Positions 49,100 through 58,210 of a stretch of DNA of 64,000 nucleotides are shown here, in pieces. How positions within the stretch are numbered: the first letter of the stretch is position 1; each line of letters opens with the position of its first letter. A program made the translations under genes and the position numbers. The stretch lies in NCBI RefSeq assembly GCF_900215505.1, contig NZ_LT907844.1, positions 4,542,001-4,606,000 of the forward strand. The letters run 5' to 3'. Origin of the DNA: Cohaesibacter sp. ES.047 (lineage in GTDB: Bacteria; Pseudomonadota; Alphaproteobacteria; Rhizobiales; Cohaesibacteraceae). The notes under the pieces were generated by a model. It saw nothing but the letters and a program-made list of their open reading frames with translations, did not search any database and was not told where the DNA came from.

Positions 49100-49780
49100 A
49101 TGCCGGATCCCATCACCTGGAGCCATTCCCTGCCATATCTGATCACGGCCCTGATCTTTGGCTACGTTCTTGGCTCGACCCCCTTCGGCCTCATCCTGAC
49201 CCGCTTTGCCGGATTGGGCGATGTCCGCTCGATCGGCTCGGGCAACATCGGCGCAACCAATGTGCTGCGCACAGGCAACAAGCTGGTCGCGGCCCTCACC
49301 CTTCTGGGCGACCTGCTCAAAGGCACACTGGCGGTTCTCATAGCCAATGAATGGGGCGGCGAAACCGCCCACGTGGCCGGCATGGGTGCCTTTCTGGGCC
49401 ATCTCTTCCCCTTCTGGCTCGGCTTCAAGGGAGGCAAGGGCGTGGCGACTTTCCTCGGTGTTCTGCTCGGCCTCTACTGGCCCGGCTTTTTGCTGTTCGG
49501 CTTTGTCTGGCTCGCCACCGCCTATATCACCCGCTATTCCTCTTTGTCAGCGCTGATTGCCAGTGGCCTCACGCCGTTCGCCATGATCGGATTTGGCGAA
49601 TGGCAACTCGCCGAGCTGTTTGCCGTTCTTGCTGCCCTTTTGTGGCTCAAGCACAAATCCAATATCAACCACCTCGCCAACGGCACGGAAAGCAAGATCG
49701 GCCAAAAGCAAGCGCCACCCGATTCTGAGACAAATGAGCCTATGGCAAACGAGGCACAGCCACCACAAAAACCTCTCTAG
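49100..49780 (+). CDS. plsY: Glycerol-3-phosphate acyltransferase PlsY
   Basis: A 226-residue membrane enzyme that transfers acyl groups from acyl-phosphate to glycerol 3-phosphate, the first step of phospholipid synthesis. The three PlsY motifs are seen: [15 protein letters not shown] with [21 protein letters not shown], then [30 protein letters not shown], and the later helices with [20 protein letters not shown]. The C-terminal 30 residues are polar and variable. 18 bases separate it from dprA. Confidence 0.94.
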   Translation: MPDPITWSHSLPYLITALIFGYVLGSTPFGLILTRFAGLGDVRSIGSGNIGATNVLRTGNKLVAALTLLGDLLKGTLAVLIANEWGGETAHVAGMGAFLGHLFPFWLGFKGGKGVATFLGVLLGLYWPGFLLFGFVWLATAYITRYSSLSALIASGLTPFAMIGFGEWQLAELFAVLAALLWLKHKSNINHLANGTESKIGQKQAPPDSETNEPMANEAQPPQKPL

Positions 49781-49798
49781 GATAACAAGGAGGGGCAG

Positions 49799-50971
49799 AT
49801 GCAGAGCGATGAAACCGGCGAACACGACAACCAGACTGGGGATGCGCAGGAGCCGCATCGTCTCTCCGACAAAGAGCGCTTTGATTGGCTAAGGCTCATT
49901 CGATCAGAAAGCATTGGCCCGGCCACCTTCCATGATCTGGTGCGCTGCTTTGGCAATGCGGGCAAAGCCCTTGAGCAAGCACCGGATCTGGCGCGTCGAG
50001 GCGGTGCCCGCCGCCCCATTCGTATTGCTGCGGCAAGCGACATCGAACAGGAATGGCAACAGGTGCATCAATCCGGAGCTCGATTTGTCGCGCTCGGCGA
50101 GCCGGACTATCCAAGAGCACTGGCGCACATTCACGCGCCTCCCCCCATCCTGACCCTTGCGGGAAAAGCCGAACTGGCCCAGAAAACCGTGCTCTCGATC
50201 GTCGGATCGCGCAATTGCTCCGCAATCGGCATCAAGCTGGCACGCATGCTCGCTTATGATCTGGGTGCGGAGGGCATCACCATTGCCTCTGGTCTGGCGC
50301 GCGGGGTCGATACGGCTGCCCACCAGGGGAGCCTTTCGACCGGGACTATTGCCGTGGTTGCAGGCGGTCTCAATCGTATATTCCCCAAGGAAAATCTCGA
50401 TCTTGCCCACGATATCGCACGGCAGGGATTGCTGGTTTCTGAAATGCCGTGGAACTGGCAGGGACGCTCACAGGATTTCCCGCGCCGCAACCGGATCATA
50501 TCCGGTGTCGCAGCCGGTACATTGGTGATCGAGGCAGCAAAGCGGTCCGGCACGCTGATCACGGCACGCTATGCTCTGGAACAGGGGCGCGAGGTTTTTG
50601 CCATCCCCGGCTCTCCGCTCGACCCGAGAGCCGAGGGCACCAACAATCTTATCAAGCAGGGTGCGAGCCTTGTCTGCAACGCCGAAGATATTCTGGCAAG
50701 CTTGACGCAGCAGTTGCCCTATTCCCGGCCCCTTGCTGGCAGCATCAAGGAAAGCGACATCTCGAACTCAGCCGATCGCCTTGAGGAAGATCCGGGCGGC
50801 GCTGTGCGAGACGCCTTTGTCAGGATCCTCAGCCCGACACCGATCACCATGGACGAACTGGTCCGCCAATCGGACCTTTCGCCCGGAGATGTACAAATGT
50901 TGCTTCTGGAGTTGGATCTGGCAGGCAAGCTTGAGCGCCACGGCAATCAGTCGGTTTCGCTCATTCCCTAG
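49799..50971 (+). CDS. dprA: DNA-processing protein DprA
   Basis: A 390-residue protein. The N-terminal SAM-like region (RFDWLRLIRSESIGPATFHDLVRCFG) is followed by the Rossmann-type core: LSIVGSRNCSAIGIKLARMLAYDLG, ITIASGLARGVDTAAHQG, GTIAVVAGGLNRIFPKENLDL and SQDFPRRNRIISG. The C-terminal winged helix (DAFVRILSPTPITMDELVRQSDLSPGDVQMLLLELDLAGKLE) is complete. DprA loads RecA on incoming single strands in transformation. AAGGAGGGG lies directly before the ATG. Its stop codon falls in the first unit of a tandem duplication. Confidence 0.94.
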   Translation: MQSDETGEHDNQTGDAQEPHRLSDKERFDWLRLIRSESIGPATFHDLVRCFGNAGKALEQAPDLARRGGARRPIRIAAASDIEQEWQQVHQSGARFVALGEPDYPRALAHIHAPPPILTLAGKAELAQKTVLSIVGSRNCSAIGIKLARMLAYDLGAEGITIASGLARGVDTAAHQGSLSTGTIAVVAGGLNRIFPKENLDLAHDIARQGLLVSEMPWNWQGRSQDFPRRNRIISGVAAGTLVIEAAKRSGTLITARYALEQGREVFAIPGSPLDPRAEGTNNLIKQGASLVCNAEDILASLTQQLPYSRPLAGSIKESDISNSADRLEEDPGGAVRDAFVRILSPTPITMDELVRQSDLSPGDVQMLLLELDLAGKLERHGNQSVSLIP

Positions 50972-50993
50972 TGACGCCTTCCCTAGTGACGCC
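50964..50993. repeat. Tandem 15-base duplication at the dprA stop
   Basis: TTCCCTAGTGACGCC occurs twice in exact tandem. The first copy contains the dprA stop TAG; the second is downstream. Loss or gain of a unit would not change the DprA protein. Confidence 0.9.
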
Positions 50994-51000
50994 GATACAT

Positions 51001-51030
51001 TGTGGGCCGATAGAGTGTGGGCCGATAGAG
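51001..51030. repeat. Second tandem 15-base duplication downstream of dprA
   Basis: TGTGGGCCGATAGAG occurs twice in exact tandem, seven bases after the previous duplication and unrelated to it in sequence. Confidence 0.9.
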
Positions 51031-51128
51031 TGGGACGCGCAAGATTTGCCGCTGCACCAGCAACCCCACCGACCGGCATGCGCCGCGCCCGCTTTGTCAC
51101 CTGATATTTTCCGTCAATCAAACGCGCA

Positions 51129-51359
51129 TCAATCGGGCGTGCCTACCGAGCTCCCGTTCATTGCTTTTGCCTTGATCGTTCCCGGCCGGATCTGTTTTGA
51201 GACTTCCATCGCTTCGATCTGCGCCATCTCCAAAAGATAGACCAGCATTGCCAGTTCACTCTGGCGCGCCATCTGGGTCAGATCTTGCAAATGCGCATAA
51301 ATATAGTCCGCTGTCTTGGCTGACGAACCGCGCGAGGCTTCCGTTGCACTGTCTCTCAC
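51129..51359 (-). CDS. Small conserved-type protein of unknown function
   Basis: About 76 residues. The core TADYIYAHLQDLTQMARQSELAMLVYLLEMAQIEAMEVSKQI resembles a short helical protein found near topA/dprA in Rhizobiales (pattern ADYI...L..LA...G...L.YLL.MA.LEA), recalled from memory and not searched. No ATG opens the frame in a useful place; GTG at 51359 has GGAG eight bases upstream and is my choice, while the frame also allows a GTG at 51440. It converges on dprA. Confidence 0.55.
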   Translation of the reverse strand: MRDSATEASRGSSAKTADYIYAHLQDLTQMARQSELAMLVYLLEMAQIEAMEVSKQIRPGTIKAKAMNGSSVGTPD

Positions 51360-51452
51360 AATGATTACTCCGAACTCCGGTGCTGCATTCGCCCGAAGAG
51401 TTTTGGAACTGGTTTCCAGTGCTGACGAGCAAATCAACACCAGCTGAATTAT

Positions 51453-51490
51453 TTAGTTGCACCAATATAATATATATATCCTTAGTTGCA
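51453..51490. repeat. Repeated TTAGTTGCA elements in the topA upstream region
   Basis: TTAGTTGCA is found at 51453-51461 and 51482-51490, 29 bases apart, flanking an AT-only core. The second copy extends into AGTTGCAACT, a perfect ten-base palindrome. The pair lies between the small minus-strand gene and topA and may be operator or promoter elements. Confidence 0.45.
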
Positions 51491-51684
51491 ACTCCATATT
51501 TTCGACGCATGTGTGAAAGACAAAATAACTGATCCGATTTTGCTTCCCGCCCTTGACCTTGATGAGGTAAGCGGTCATGTGACTGAGGTTGAAGATATAA
51601 GAATCAGGGAAAACCGCCACCAACCGGTCACAACTTTGTCGTGTTCGCAGAATAGTGGTGGGGAAGAAGAAGTACGGATCTCCT

Positions 51685-54339
51685 ATGGACGTAGTCATCG
51701 TAGAATCACCAGCCAAAGCCAAAACCATCAATAAGTATTTAGGCAGCAATTACAAAGTTTTGGCATCATATGGGCACGTTCGGGACTTACCGTCTAAAGA
51801 TGGTTCGGTCTTGCCGGACGACGACTTTGCCATGACCTGGGAAGCCGACGCGAAAAGCAAGAAACGGCTCTCCGAAATTGCAGATGCCGTCAAACAATCC
51901 GACCGTCTCATCCTCGCGACTGACCCTGATCGCGAGGGAGAAGCCATCTCTTGGCACGTACTTCAGGTGTTGAAAAACCGCCGCGGCGTGCTCAAGGACA
52001 AGCCGGTCCAGCGGGTCGTGTTCAACGCCATCACCAAGGAATCCATTCTCGAAGCGATGAAGCATCCACGCGACATCGACACGCCGCTGGTTGATGCCTA
52101 TCTGGCTCGCCGTGCGCTCGATTATCTCGTCGGCTTCACCCTGTCGCCCGTACTTTGGCGCAAGCTTCCCGGTGCCCGTTCAGCAGGGCGCGTTCAATCG
52201 GTTGCCTTGCGCCTTGTATGTCAGCGCGAGGAAGAAATCGAACAATTTGTTCCGCAGGAATACTGGTCGATCGTCGCGGACCTGCAAACTGCAGGCAACG
52301 CCGATTTTCAAGCCCGACTGGTCGCCGTGGATGGCAAGAAGAAAGGCCGCCTCGACATCCCCAACGGAACCGAGGCAGCCGACATCAAGGGGCTGATCGA
52401 AGCGGCGGATCTGCGCATCCGGTCTGTAGAAGCCAAGCCGGTTCGGCGCAACCCGTTCGCCCCGTTCACCACGTCGACATTGCAGCAGGAAGCCTCTCGC
52501 AAGCTGGGCTTTGCCGCCGCCCGCACGATGCAGATCGCCCAGAAACTCTATGAAGGGGTTTCCGTTGGTGGCGAGACAACCGGTCTCATCACTTATATGC
52601 GTACAGATGGTGTGCAGATCGCCCCCGAGGCCATTGGCCCCATCCGCGCTGAAATCGAGAAAGAATTCGGCAAACAGTATCTGCCTGACAAGCCGCGCAT
52701 CTATTCCACCAAGGCCAAGAACGCTCAGGAGGCCCACGAGGCCATCCGCCCGACCGATGTTGTGCGTCATCCAAAACAGATGGCCCAATATCTCGATGAG
52801 GAACAGCTCAAACTCTACACGCTGATCTGGCGCCGGACCATGGCCAGCCAGATGGAATCGGCCCAGATGGAGCGCACCACCGTCGATATCGTCGCCCGAA
52901 GCGGTTCACGCAGCGCAGACTTGCGCGCCACCGGCTCGGTCGTTCGCTTTGATGGCTTCCTTACTCTTTACACCGAGAGCAAGGACGACGAAGACGATGA
53001 AGAGAGCAATCGCCTGCCACCGATGAGCGAAGGCGAGGCTCTCGCGCAGAAGGCCGTCACGGCAACCCAGCATCACACCGAGCCGCCACCGCGCTTCACC
53101 GAGGCCACCCTCATCAAGCGCATGGAAGAGCTAGGCATCGGACGCCCGTCCACCTACACCGCGACCCTTTCGGTTTTGGGTGATCGTGGTTATGTGGTGC
53201 TCGACAAGAAACGCCTCATTCCCGAAGCCAAGGGACGGCTGGTTACCGGCTTCCTGTCCAACTTCTTCGAACGTTATGTGCAGTATGACTTTACGGCGAG
53301 CCTTGAAGAAAAGCTCGACCAAATTTCGGCTGGCGAGCTCGAATGGAAGGACGTCCTGCGCGATTTCTGGAAAGACTTCTCCTCACACGTGGATGGCACC
53401 AAGGAACTGCGCGTCAGTCAGGTGCTCGACACGCTCAATGAAGTTCTGGCCGCCTATGCCTTCCCGCCCAAGGAAGAGGGCAAGGATCCCCGCGCCTGCC
53501 CGGCTTGCGAAACGGGCCAGCTCAGCCTCAAGACAAGCCGATATGGCGCCTTCATCGGTTGTTCCAACTATCCTGAATGCGGCTATACCCGACAGTTGAC
53601 CGCCGACGGCAACGGCGACAATCAGGGCAATGCAGATGCAGGACCAAAGGGTCTGGGGACCGATCCCGAAACGGGTCTTGAAGTCTCCTTGCGCACCGGT
53701 CGTTTTGGCCCCTATGTGCAGCTTGGTGACGAGAAGAAGCCGCCCCGCTCCTCCATTCCCAAGGGATGGGAGCTCGACAGCATCGATCTGGAAAAGGCCC
53801 TCAAGCTGCTTTCCCTGCCGCGCGAAGTCGGCCCGCATCCAGAAGACGGCAAAATGATTTCTGCTGGGCTTGGCCGCTACGGTCCTTTCGTGCTGCACGA
53901 GGGCACCTATGCCAACCTTCCCGGCGTCGAAGACATTTTCACCGTTGGTCTCAACCACGCTGTGAGCCTGCTCGCTGAAAAACGCGCCAATGGCGGCGGA
54001 CGGCGAACAGCACAGGTTCTCAAGGATCTGGGCGAGCATCCTGACGGCGGTGCAATTGCCGTCAAGTCTGGCCGCTACGGACCTTATGTCAATCACGGCA
54101 AGATCAACGCGACGCTGCCCAAGGACTTGAAGCCCGAAGACGTCACTTTGGAAAAGGCTCTGGAGCTCATCGCTGAAAAGGCAGAAAAGAGCGGCAAAAA
54201 GAAACCCGCCGCCAAAAAGCCTGCTGCCAAGAAAACCACAGCCAAAAAGACGACGGCCAAGAAGACAACGGCGAAAAAACCTGCAGCCAAGAAGAAGCCT
54301 GCCGCCAAATCCGAATCCGAAGACACAGACGAAAGCTGA
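51685..54339 (+). CDS. topA: DNA topoisomerase I with lysine-rich tail
   Basis: An 884-residue type IA topoisomerase that relaxes negative supercoils. The TOPRIM domain starts MDVVIVESPAKAKTINKYLG and contains ATDPDREGEAISWHV; the catalytic tyrosine is in GLITYMRTDGVQ. One complete Cys4 finger is seen (CPACETGQLSLKTSRYG then CSNYPECGY), followed by repeated RFGPYVQLG / RYGPFVLHE / RYGPYVNHG modules. The tail of about 50 residues is made of KKPAAKK and KKTTAKK units, like the basic tails of actinobacterial and some alphaproteobacterial enzymes. ATG at 51685 chosen by family fit. Confidence 0.95.
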   Translation: MDVVIVESPAKAKTINKYLGSNYKVLASYGHVRDLPSKDGSVLPDDDFAMTWEADAKSKKRLSEIADAVKQSDRLILATDPDREGEAISWHVLQVLKNRRGVLKDKPVQRVVFNAITKESILEAMKHPRDIDTPLVDAYLARRALDYLVGFTLSPVLWRKLPGARSAGRVQSVALRLVCQREEEIEQFVPQEYWSIVADLQTAGNADFQARLVAVDGKKKGRLDIPNGTEAADIKGLIEAADLRIRSVEAKPVRRNPFAPFTTSTLQQEASRKLGFAAARTMQIAQKLYEGVSVGGETTGLITYMRTDGVQIAPEAIGPIRAEIEKEFGKQYLPDKPRIYSTKAKNAQEAHEAIRPTDVVRHPKQMAQYLDEEQLKLYTLIWRRTMASQMESAQMERTTVDIVARSGSRSADLRATGSVVRFDGFLTLYTESKDDEDDEESNRLPPMSEGEALAQKAVTATQHHTEPPPRFTEATLIKRMEELGIGRPSTYTATLSVLGDRGYVVLDKKRLIPEAKGRLVTGFLSNFFERYVQYDFTASLEEKLDQISAGELEWKDVLRDFWKDFSSHVDGTKELRVSQVLDTLNEVLAAYAFPPKEEGKDPRACPACETGQLSLKTSRYGAFIGCSNYPECGYTRQLTADGNGDNQGNADAGPKGLGTDPETGLEVSLRTGRFGPYVQLGDEKKPPRSSIPKGWELDSIDLEKALKLLSLPREVGPHPEDGKMISAGLGRYGPFVLHEGTYANLPGVEDIFTVGLNHAVSLLAEKRANGGGRRTAQVLKDLGEHPDGGAIAVKSGRYGPYVNHGKINATLPKDLKPEDVTLEKALELIAEKAEKSGKKKPAAKKPAAKKTTAKKTTAKKTTAKKPAAKKKPAAKSESEDTDES

Positions 54340-54405
54340 TGATCCGACATTGGGGAGATCGCCTCGTCTCAAGTCTTGGATCATGACCAAGAAAAGGACC
54401 GGTCC

Positions 54406-56730
54406 TTGATACGCAAACGCAGACCGACCGTTGAAGACGGCCTTCCCTCCAAGGAGGAAATCCTTGCCTTTATCGCCGAAAATCCCGGCAAGGCCGGCAA
54501 GCGGGAAATCGCCCGGGCTTTCGGCATCACTGGCGGTGCGCGCATTGGTCTCAAGCGCCTTCTGAAAGAACTCACCGAGGACGGCCATCTCGAGAAGAGC
54601 CGCAAGCGCCTGACAAAGGCGGGCGAGCTGCCAGCCGTTGGTGTCTATCGCATTGTCGAGCGCGACCCTCAGGGCGATCTGATCGGCCTGCCGGTCAAGT
54701 GGGAGAGCGAGGAGCATGGCGAACCGCCGCGCCTGCTGATCCAGCCGGACAAGAAGTCAAAGGCCGTTCCGGGCATCGGCGACCGCGTTTTGGCCAAACT
54801 CATTGAACGTGACCTTGAAGCCTTTGAAATGCCGGGCATCCGCCAGGCGGTTCGGGTCATCAAGATCCTGCCCAAGCGCGAGGATTCCATTCTTGGCATC
54901 TATCGCCGCGATCCCATCAATGGTGGTGGCAGGCTCGTGCCGATCGATAAAAAGACGCAGGAACTGTCCATCGATGATTCTGGCCGCGGTGAAGCCGAGG
55001 AAGGCGATCTGGTCGCCGTCTCCATCACCCGTTCAGGCCGCTCGCGTACACCCCGCGCCCATGTCCGCGAAGTGATCGGGCCGATGGCCTCAGAGCAGGC
55101 GGTCAGCATGATCGCCATTCATGCCCTCGGCATCCCCTATATCTTTCCCGAAAATGTGTTGGGCCAAGCGGAACGGGCCACCCAGCCGGGCATGAAGGGA
55201 CGTGAGGATTGGCGCGACCTGCCGCTCATCACCATCGACCCGGCCGACGCCAAGGACCACGACGACGCCATCTATGCGGAAGCGGACAGCGACCCTGCCA
55301 ACGAAGGCGGCACGATTGCCTATGTTGCCATTGCCGACGTCGCCTATCACATTCCCATGGGATCCGATCTTGATCGTGAAGCCTTCAAGAGGGGCAACTC
55401 GGTCTATTTTCCCGACCGCGTCGTTCCCATGCTACCAGAGCGCATTTCGAACAATCTGTGCTCCCTGAAGGAAGGCGAGGACCGCCCCTCCATGGCCGTG
55501 CGCATGGTCTTTGACAAAAAGGGCCAGAAGAAACGCCATTCGTTCCACCGCGTGATGATCCGCGTCGCTGCTGGCGTGTCCTACAATCAGGCTCAGAGCG
55601 CCATAGACGGCCAAACAGACGAGACGACGGCACCAATCCTTGAGAGCATTCTAAAGCCTCTGTGGCAAGGCTATGAGACGCTGAAGGTCGGTCGTGATGC
55701 CCGCGAACCGCTCGAACTTGACTTGCCCGAACGCAAGATGCAGCTCAAGCCCGATGGCACCATCGACCGGGTTTATGTGCCACCACGCCTCGACGCCCAC
55801 AAACTGGTCGAGGAGTTCATGATTCAGGCCAACGTGGCCGCAGCAGAAACGCTCGAAAAGCACAAGCAGGCGCTGATCTACCGAATCCATGACAACCCCT
55901 CGCCGGAAAAGCTCGAAGGCCTGAGAGAATTTCTCGGTTCGCTTGATCTGAGTTTCCCCAAGGGCGGCAACCTACGCCCGGCCAACTTCAACGCGATCCT
56001 GAACCGCACAGCCGGCACCGAACACGCACCACTGGTCAGTCAGGTGGTGCTGCGATCGCAGGCTCAGGCTGAATACAACCCGGACAACATCGGGCATTTT
56101 GGCCTCAACCTCTTGCGCTACGCCCATTTCACCTCGCCCATTCGCCGCTATGCCGACCTTATTGTCCATCGCGCCCTGATTGCGGCGCTGAAGCTCGGAG
56201 AGGACGGCTTGCCCAAAGGCTTTGATGGCAAGCTTGCAGATATTGCTGCCCAGATCTCCACCACAGAACGCCGCGCCATGTTGGCCGAGCGGGACACCAA
56301 GGACCGCTTGATTGCGGCTTTTCTGGCTGACCGGGTCGGCGCAACCTTTCACGGGCGCATCTCCGGTGTCACCCGTGTCGGTCTCTTTGTCCAGCTTGCT
56401 GACACGGGCGCTGACGGGTTCATTCCAGCCTCGACACTTGGTCAGGACTATTATCACTTTGACGAAGCCAATCACCGGATGGTCGGAGAAGCCACTGGCG
56501 AAACCTTCCGACTTGGTGATACCGTAGAGGTTAAGCTTGTCGAGGCCGCTCCCATGGCAGGAGCCTTGCGCTTTGAAATGCTGACCGAAGGCCCAAGAGA
56601 TCCCAAGAGCAGGATGCCTCGTAACAATTGGCGCAAGGGCAAGAGCAAGACTGTGGTCAACCGGACAGGTCAAAGCAAGAAAAAGCCGGGCACCACACGA
56701 GCAAGAAGCAAAAAGGGACGCGGACGCTAA
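54406..56730 (+). CDS. rnr: Ribonuclease R
   Basis: A 774-residue 3'-5' exoribonuclease. An N-terminal winged helix (PSKEEILAFIAENPGKAGKREIARAFGI) is followed by cold-shock domains, the RNB domain with TIDPADAKDHDDAIYAEA and MLPERISNNLCSLKEGEDR and YAHFTSPIRRYADLIVHRAL, and a C-terminal S1 domain (GATFHGRISGVTRVGLFVQLADTGADGFI). The tail is basic (KGKSKTVVNRTGQSKKKPGTTRARSKKGRGR). No ATG fits. TTG at 54406 has AAAAGGA seven bases upstream; a TTG at 54376 would add ten residues but lacks a site. It starts 66 bases after topA. Confidence 0.93.
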   Translation: MIRKRRPTVEDGLPSKEEILAFIAENPGKAGKREIARAFGITGGARIGLKRLLKELTEDGHLEKSRKRLTKAGELPAVGVYRIVERDPQGDLIGLPVKWESEEHGEPPRLLIQPDKKSKAVPGIGDRVLAKLIERDLEAFEMPGIRQAVRVIKILPKREDSILGIYRRDPINGGGRLVPIDKKTQELSIDDSGRGEAEEGDLVAVSITRSGRSRTPRAHVREVIGPMASEQAVSMIAIHALGIPYIFPENVLGQAERATQPGMKGREDWRDLPLITIDPADAKDHDDAIYAEADSDPANEGGTIAYVAIADVAYHIPMGSDLDREAFKRGNSVYFPDRVVPMLPERISNNLCSLKEGEDRPSMAVRMVFDKKGQKKRHSFHRVMIRVAAGVSYNQAQSAIDGQTDETTAPILESILKPLWQGYETLKVGRDAREPLELDLPERKMQLKPDGTIDRVYVPPRLDAHKLVEEFMIQANVAAAETLEKHKQALIYRIHDNPSPEKLEGLREFLGSLDLSFPKGGNLRPANFNAILNRTAGTEHAPLVSQVVLRSQAQAEYNPDNIGHFGLNLLRYAHFTSPIRRYADLIVHRALIAALKLGEDGLPKGFDGKLADIAAQISTTERRAMLAERDTKDRLIAAFLADRVGATFHGRISGVTRVGLFVQLADTGADGFIPASTLGQDYYHFDEANHRMVGEATGETFRLGDTVEVKLVEAAPMAGALRFEMLTEGPRDPKSRMPRNNWRKGKSKTVVNRTGQSKKKPGTTRARSKKGRGR

Positions 56731-56767
56731 AAACGCGTCCTTGCGAGGATGACGAGGAGAGAAGCCC

Positions 56768-57208
56768 GTGACGAGCCCGACAACCAATTCGGTAACAATC
56801 ACCAAGAAACCCGTCAGAAATGTTTTTGCCGCCATGAAGCTGGGTGCTTTGGGCAAATGCCCTAGCTGCCAGAAGGGAGGCCTGTTCGACGGCTTCCTTC
56901 AGGTCACGGACAACTGCAAGGTTTGTGGTGAGGCCTATTCCCACCACAGGGCAGACGACGCCCCACCCTATTTCACGATTTTCATCGTCGGTCACATTGT
57001 CGTCTCACTTGTGATTTGGGCTGAAGTGGCCTTCCGTCCAGCTCTCTGGATCCATATGGCCATATGGATTCCGCTGACCATTGCCATGTCTCTGGCATTC
57101 CTGCGTCCGATCAAGGGCGCAATCGTGGCGCTGCAATGGGCCAACTATATGCATGGGTTTGATCCGGGTTTCGATTCGGCAGGAGAATCGGAGTTTCCCG
57201 CCGGATAA
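56768..57208 (+). CDS. DUF983 family protein
   Basis: A 146-residue protein with a zinc-ribbon-like part (LGKCPSCQKGGLFDGFLQVTDNCKVCGEAY, C-x2-C and C-x2-C) and two membrane helices (YFTIFIVGHIVVSLVIWAEVAF and IHMAIWIPLTIAMSLAFL). The DDAPPYFTIFIVGH segment is typical of DUF983, a family of unknown role often beside rnr and a NUDIX gene. Start is GTG at 56768 with GAGGAGAG upstream. The NUDIX gene begins three bases after the stop. Confidence 0.9.
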   Translation: MTSPTTNSVTITKKPVRNVFAAMKLGALGKCPSCQKGGLFDGFLQVTDNCKVCGEAYSHHRADDAPPYFTIFIVGHIVVSLVIWAEVAFRPALWIHMAIWIPLTIAMSLAFLRPIKGAIVALQWANYMHGFDPGFDSAGESEFPAG

Positions 57209-57211
57209 GCC

Positions 57212-57979
57212 ATGACCAGCAAAGCTTCACGAGACGCGACGCCGCACCCGGAGTTGTCGATCAACGCCAAAAAGTTCAACGACAAATCCCAGCCGCGCTT
57301 GCGTCCCAAAGATTCGGCGACCCTGATTATTGTGGATCGCACAAGCCGCGAGCCTCAAGTCCTGATGGGTCGGCGCCATATGCGCCATCGCTTCATGCCC
57401 GGCAAATATGTCTTTCCCGGTGGGCGCCTTGACGCTGCCGACCGTCACGTCCCTTTTGCCAGCGACTTGCACCCCGACGTTTTGCAAAAACTCCGTCACA
57501 CGCCAAAGAACGGCAAGAGCATCGCCACCATGCGCGGTCTGGCCATGTGCGCCATCCGCGAGACCTATGAGGAAGCCGGCCTTTTCGTAGCGACCAGAGG
57601 CGACACAGAGCGCCTAAAGCACGCTGACTGGCAGGCCTTTCGGCACCGAGATCTGCTGCCCGATCTCGAACCGCTGCGCTTTGTCGCCCGCGCCATCACA
57701 CCGCCCGGACGCAACCGCAGATTTGATACCCGCTTTTTCGCGGTCGATGCATCCCGCATCGCGGATCGGCTGCCCGAAGGCACAGGGCCAAGCGGTGAAC
57801 TGGAAGATCTGCACTGGTTAACACTGGATAAGGCCCACGCGCTGGATCTGCCTCGCATCACCAAGGAGATTCTTCACGAATTGCAGCTGCGCCTAAAGGC
57901 AGATCCCGACCTCACGCCCCATCTCGCAACGCCATTCTTTTATATGAAAGGCAAACACATGGTGCGTGCGGAGATCTGA
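57212..57979 (+). CDS. NUDIX hydrolase with interrupted Nudix box
   Basis: A 255-residue hydrolase. ATLIIVDRTSREPQVLMGRRHMRHRFMPGKYVFPGGRLDAAD opens the fold and CAIRETYEEAGLFV is the REUxEExG half of the Nudix box. About 40 residues separate the GG half from the RE half, where the canonical box has about 13. Such an insertion is known in the NUDT19/NUDT8-like group (CoA or acyl-CoA diphosphatases). Substrate is therefore only suggested. It is translationally close to DUF983 and precedes rpmG. Confidence 0.88.
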   Translation: MTSKASRDATPHPELSINAKKFNDKSQPRLRPKDSATLIIVDRTSREPQVLMGRRHMRHRFMPGKYVFPGGRLDAADRHVPFASDLHPDVLQKLRHTPKNGKSIATMRGLAMCAIRETYEEAGLFVATRGDTERLKHADWQAFRHRDLLPDLEPLRFVARAITPPGRNRRFDTRFFAVDASRIADRLPEGTGPSGELEDLHWLTLDKAHALDLPRITKEILHELQLRLKADPDLTPHLATPFFYMKGKHMVRAEI

Positions 57980-58043
57980 GCGCCAAATGGCGGGAGAATC
58001 TAGGCTCACAGCCAGATTCAAGTCGATAAATTCGGTCCCACCC

Positions 58044-58071
58044 TTGACAATGGGCCAGCTTTGCGTAGTTT
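58044..58071 (+). promoter_or_regulatory. rpmG: Probable promoter of rpmG
   Basis: TTGACA (58044-58049), 16-base spacer, TAGTTT (58066-58071), inside the 231-base gap after the NUDIX gene. It would give a leader of about 130 bases before rpmG, long for a ribosomal protein gene and rich in GGCC-type segments that could fold. Confidence 0.6.
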
Positions 58072-58210
58072 GGCGGCTCGAAACAGGTTTCAGCTGGGCC
58101 GGTTCCTTTTCCGCTCAGCGCATCTACGGCCCGAACGTCTGGACCCCAGAGCGCCTTTTTAAAGAGGCGAAGCGGATCCTGAAAAAGGGCCCAAAGGACG
58201 GAAAAGTCAA

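Noticed and set aside
54195-54310. Tandem DNA repeat at the 3' end of topA as a mobile or CRISPR-like array
   Set aside because: It is coding sequence for the Lys/Ala/Thr tail; the repeats are imperfect and in frame.
53383-54717. 444-codon minus-strand frame opposite topA and rnr
   Set aside because: Crosses the end of topA and the start of rnr on the wrong strand; Gly/Phe-rich sequence mirrors the lysine tail codons. No real product.
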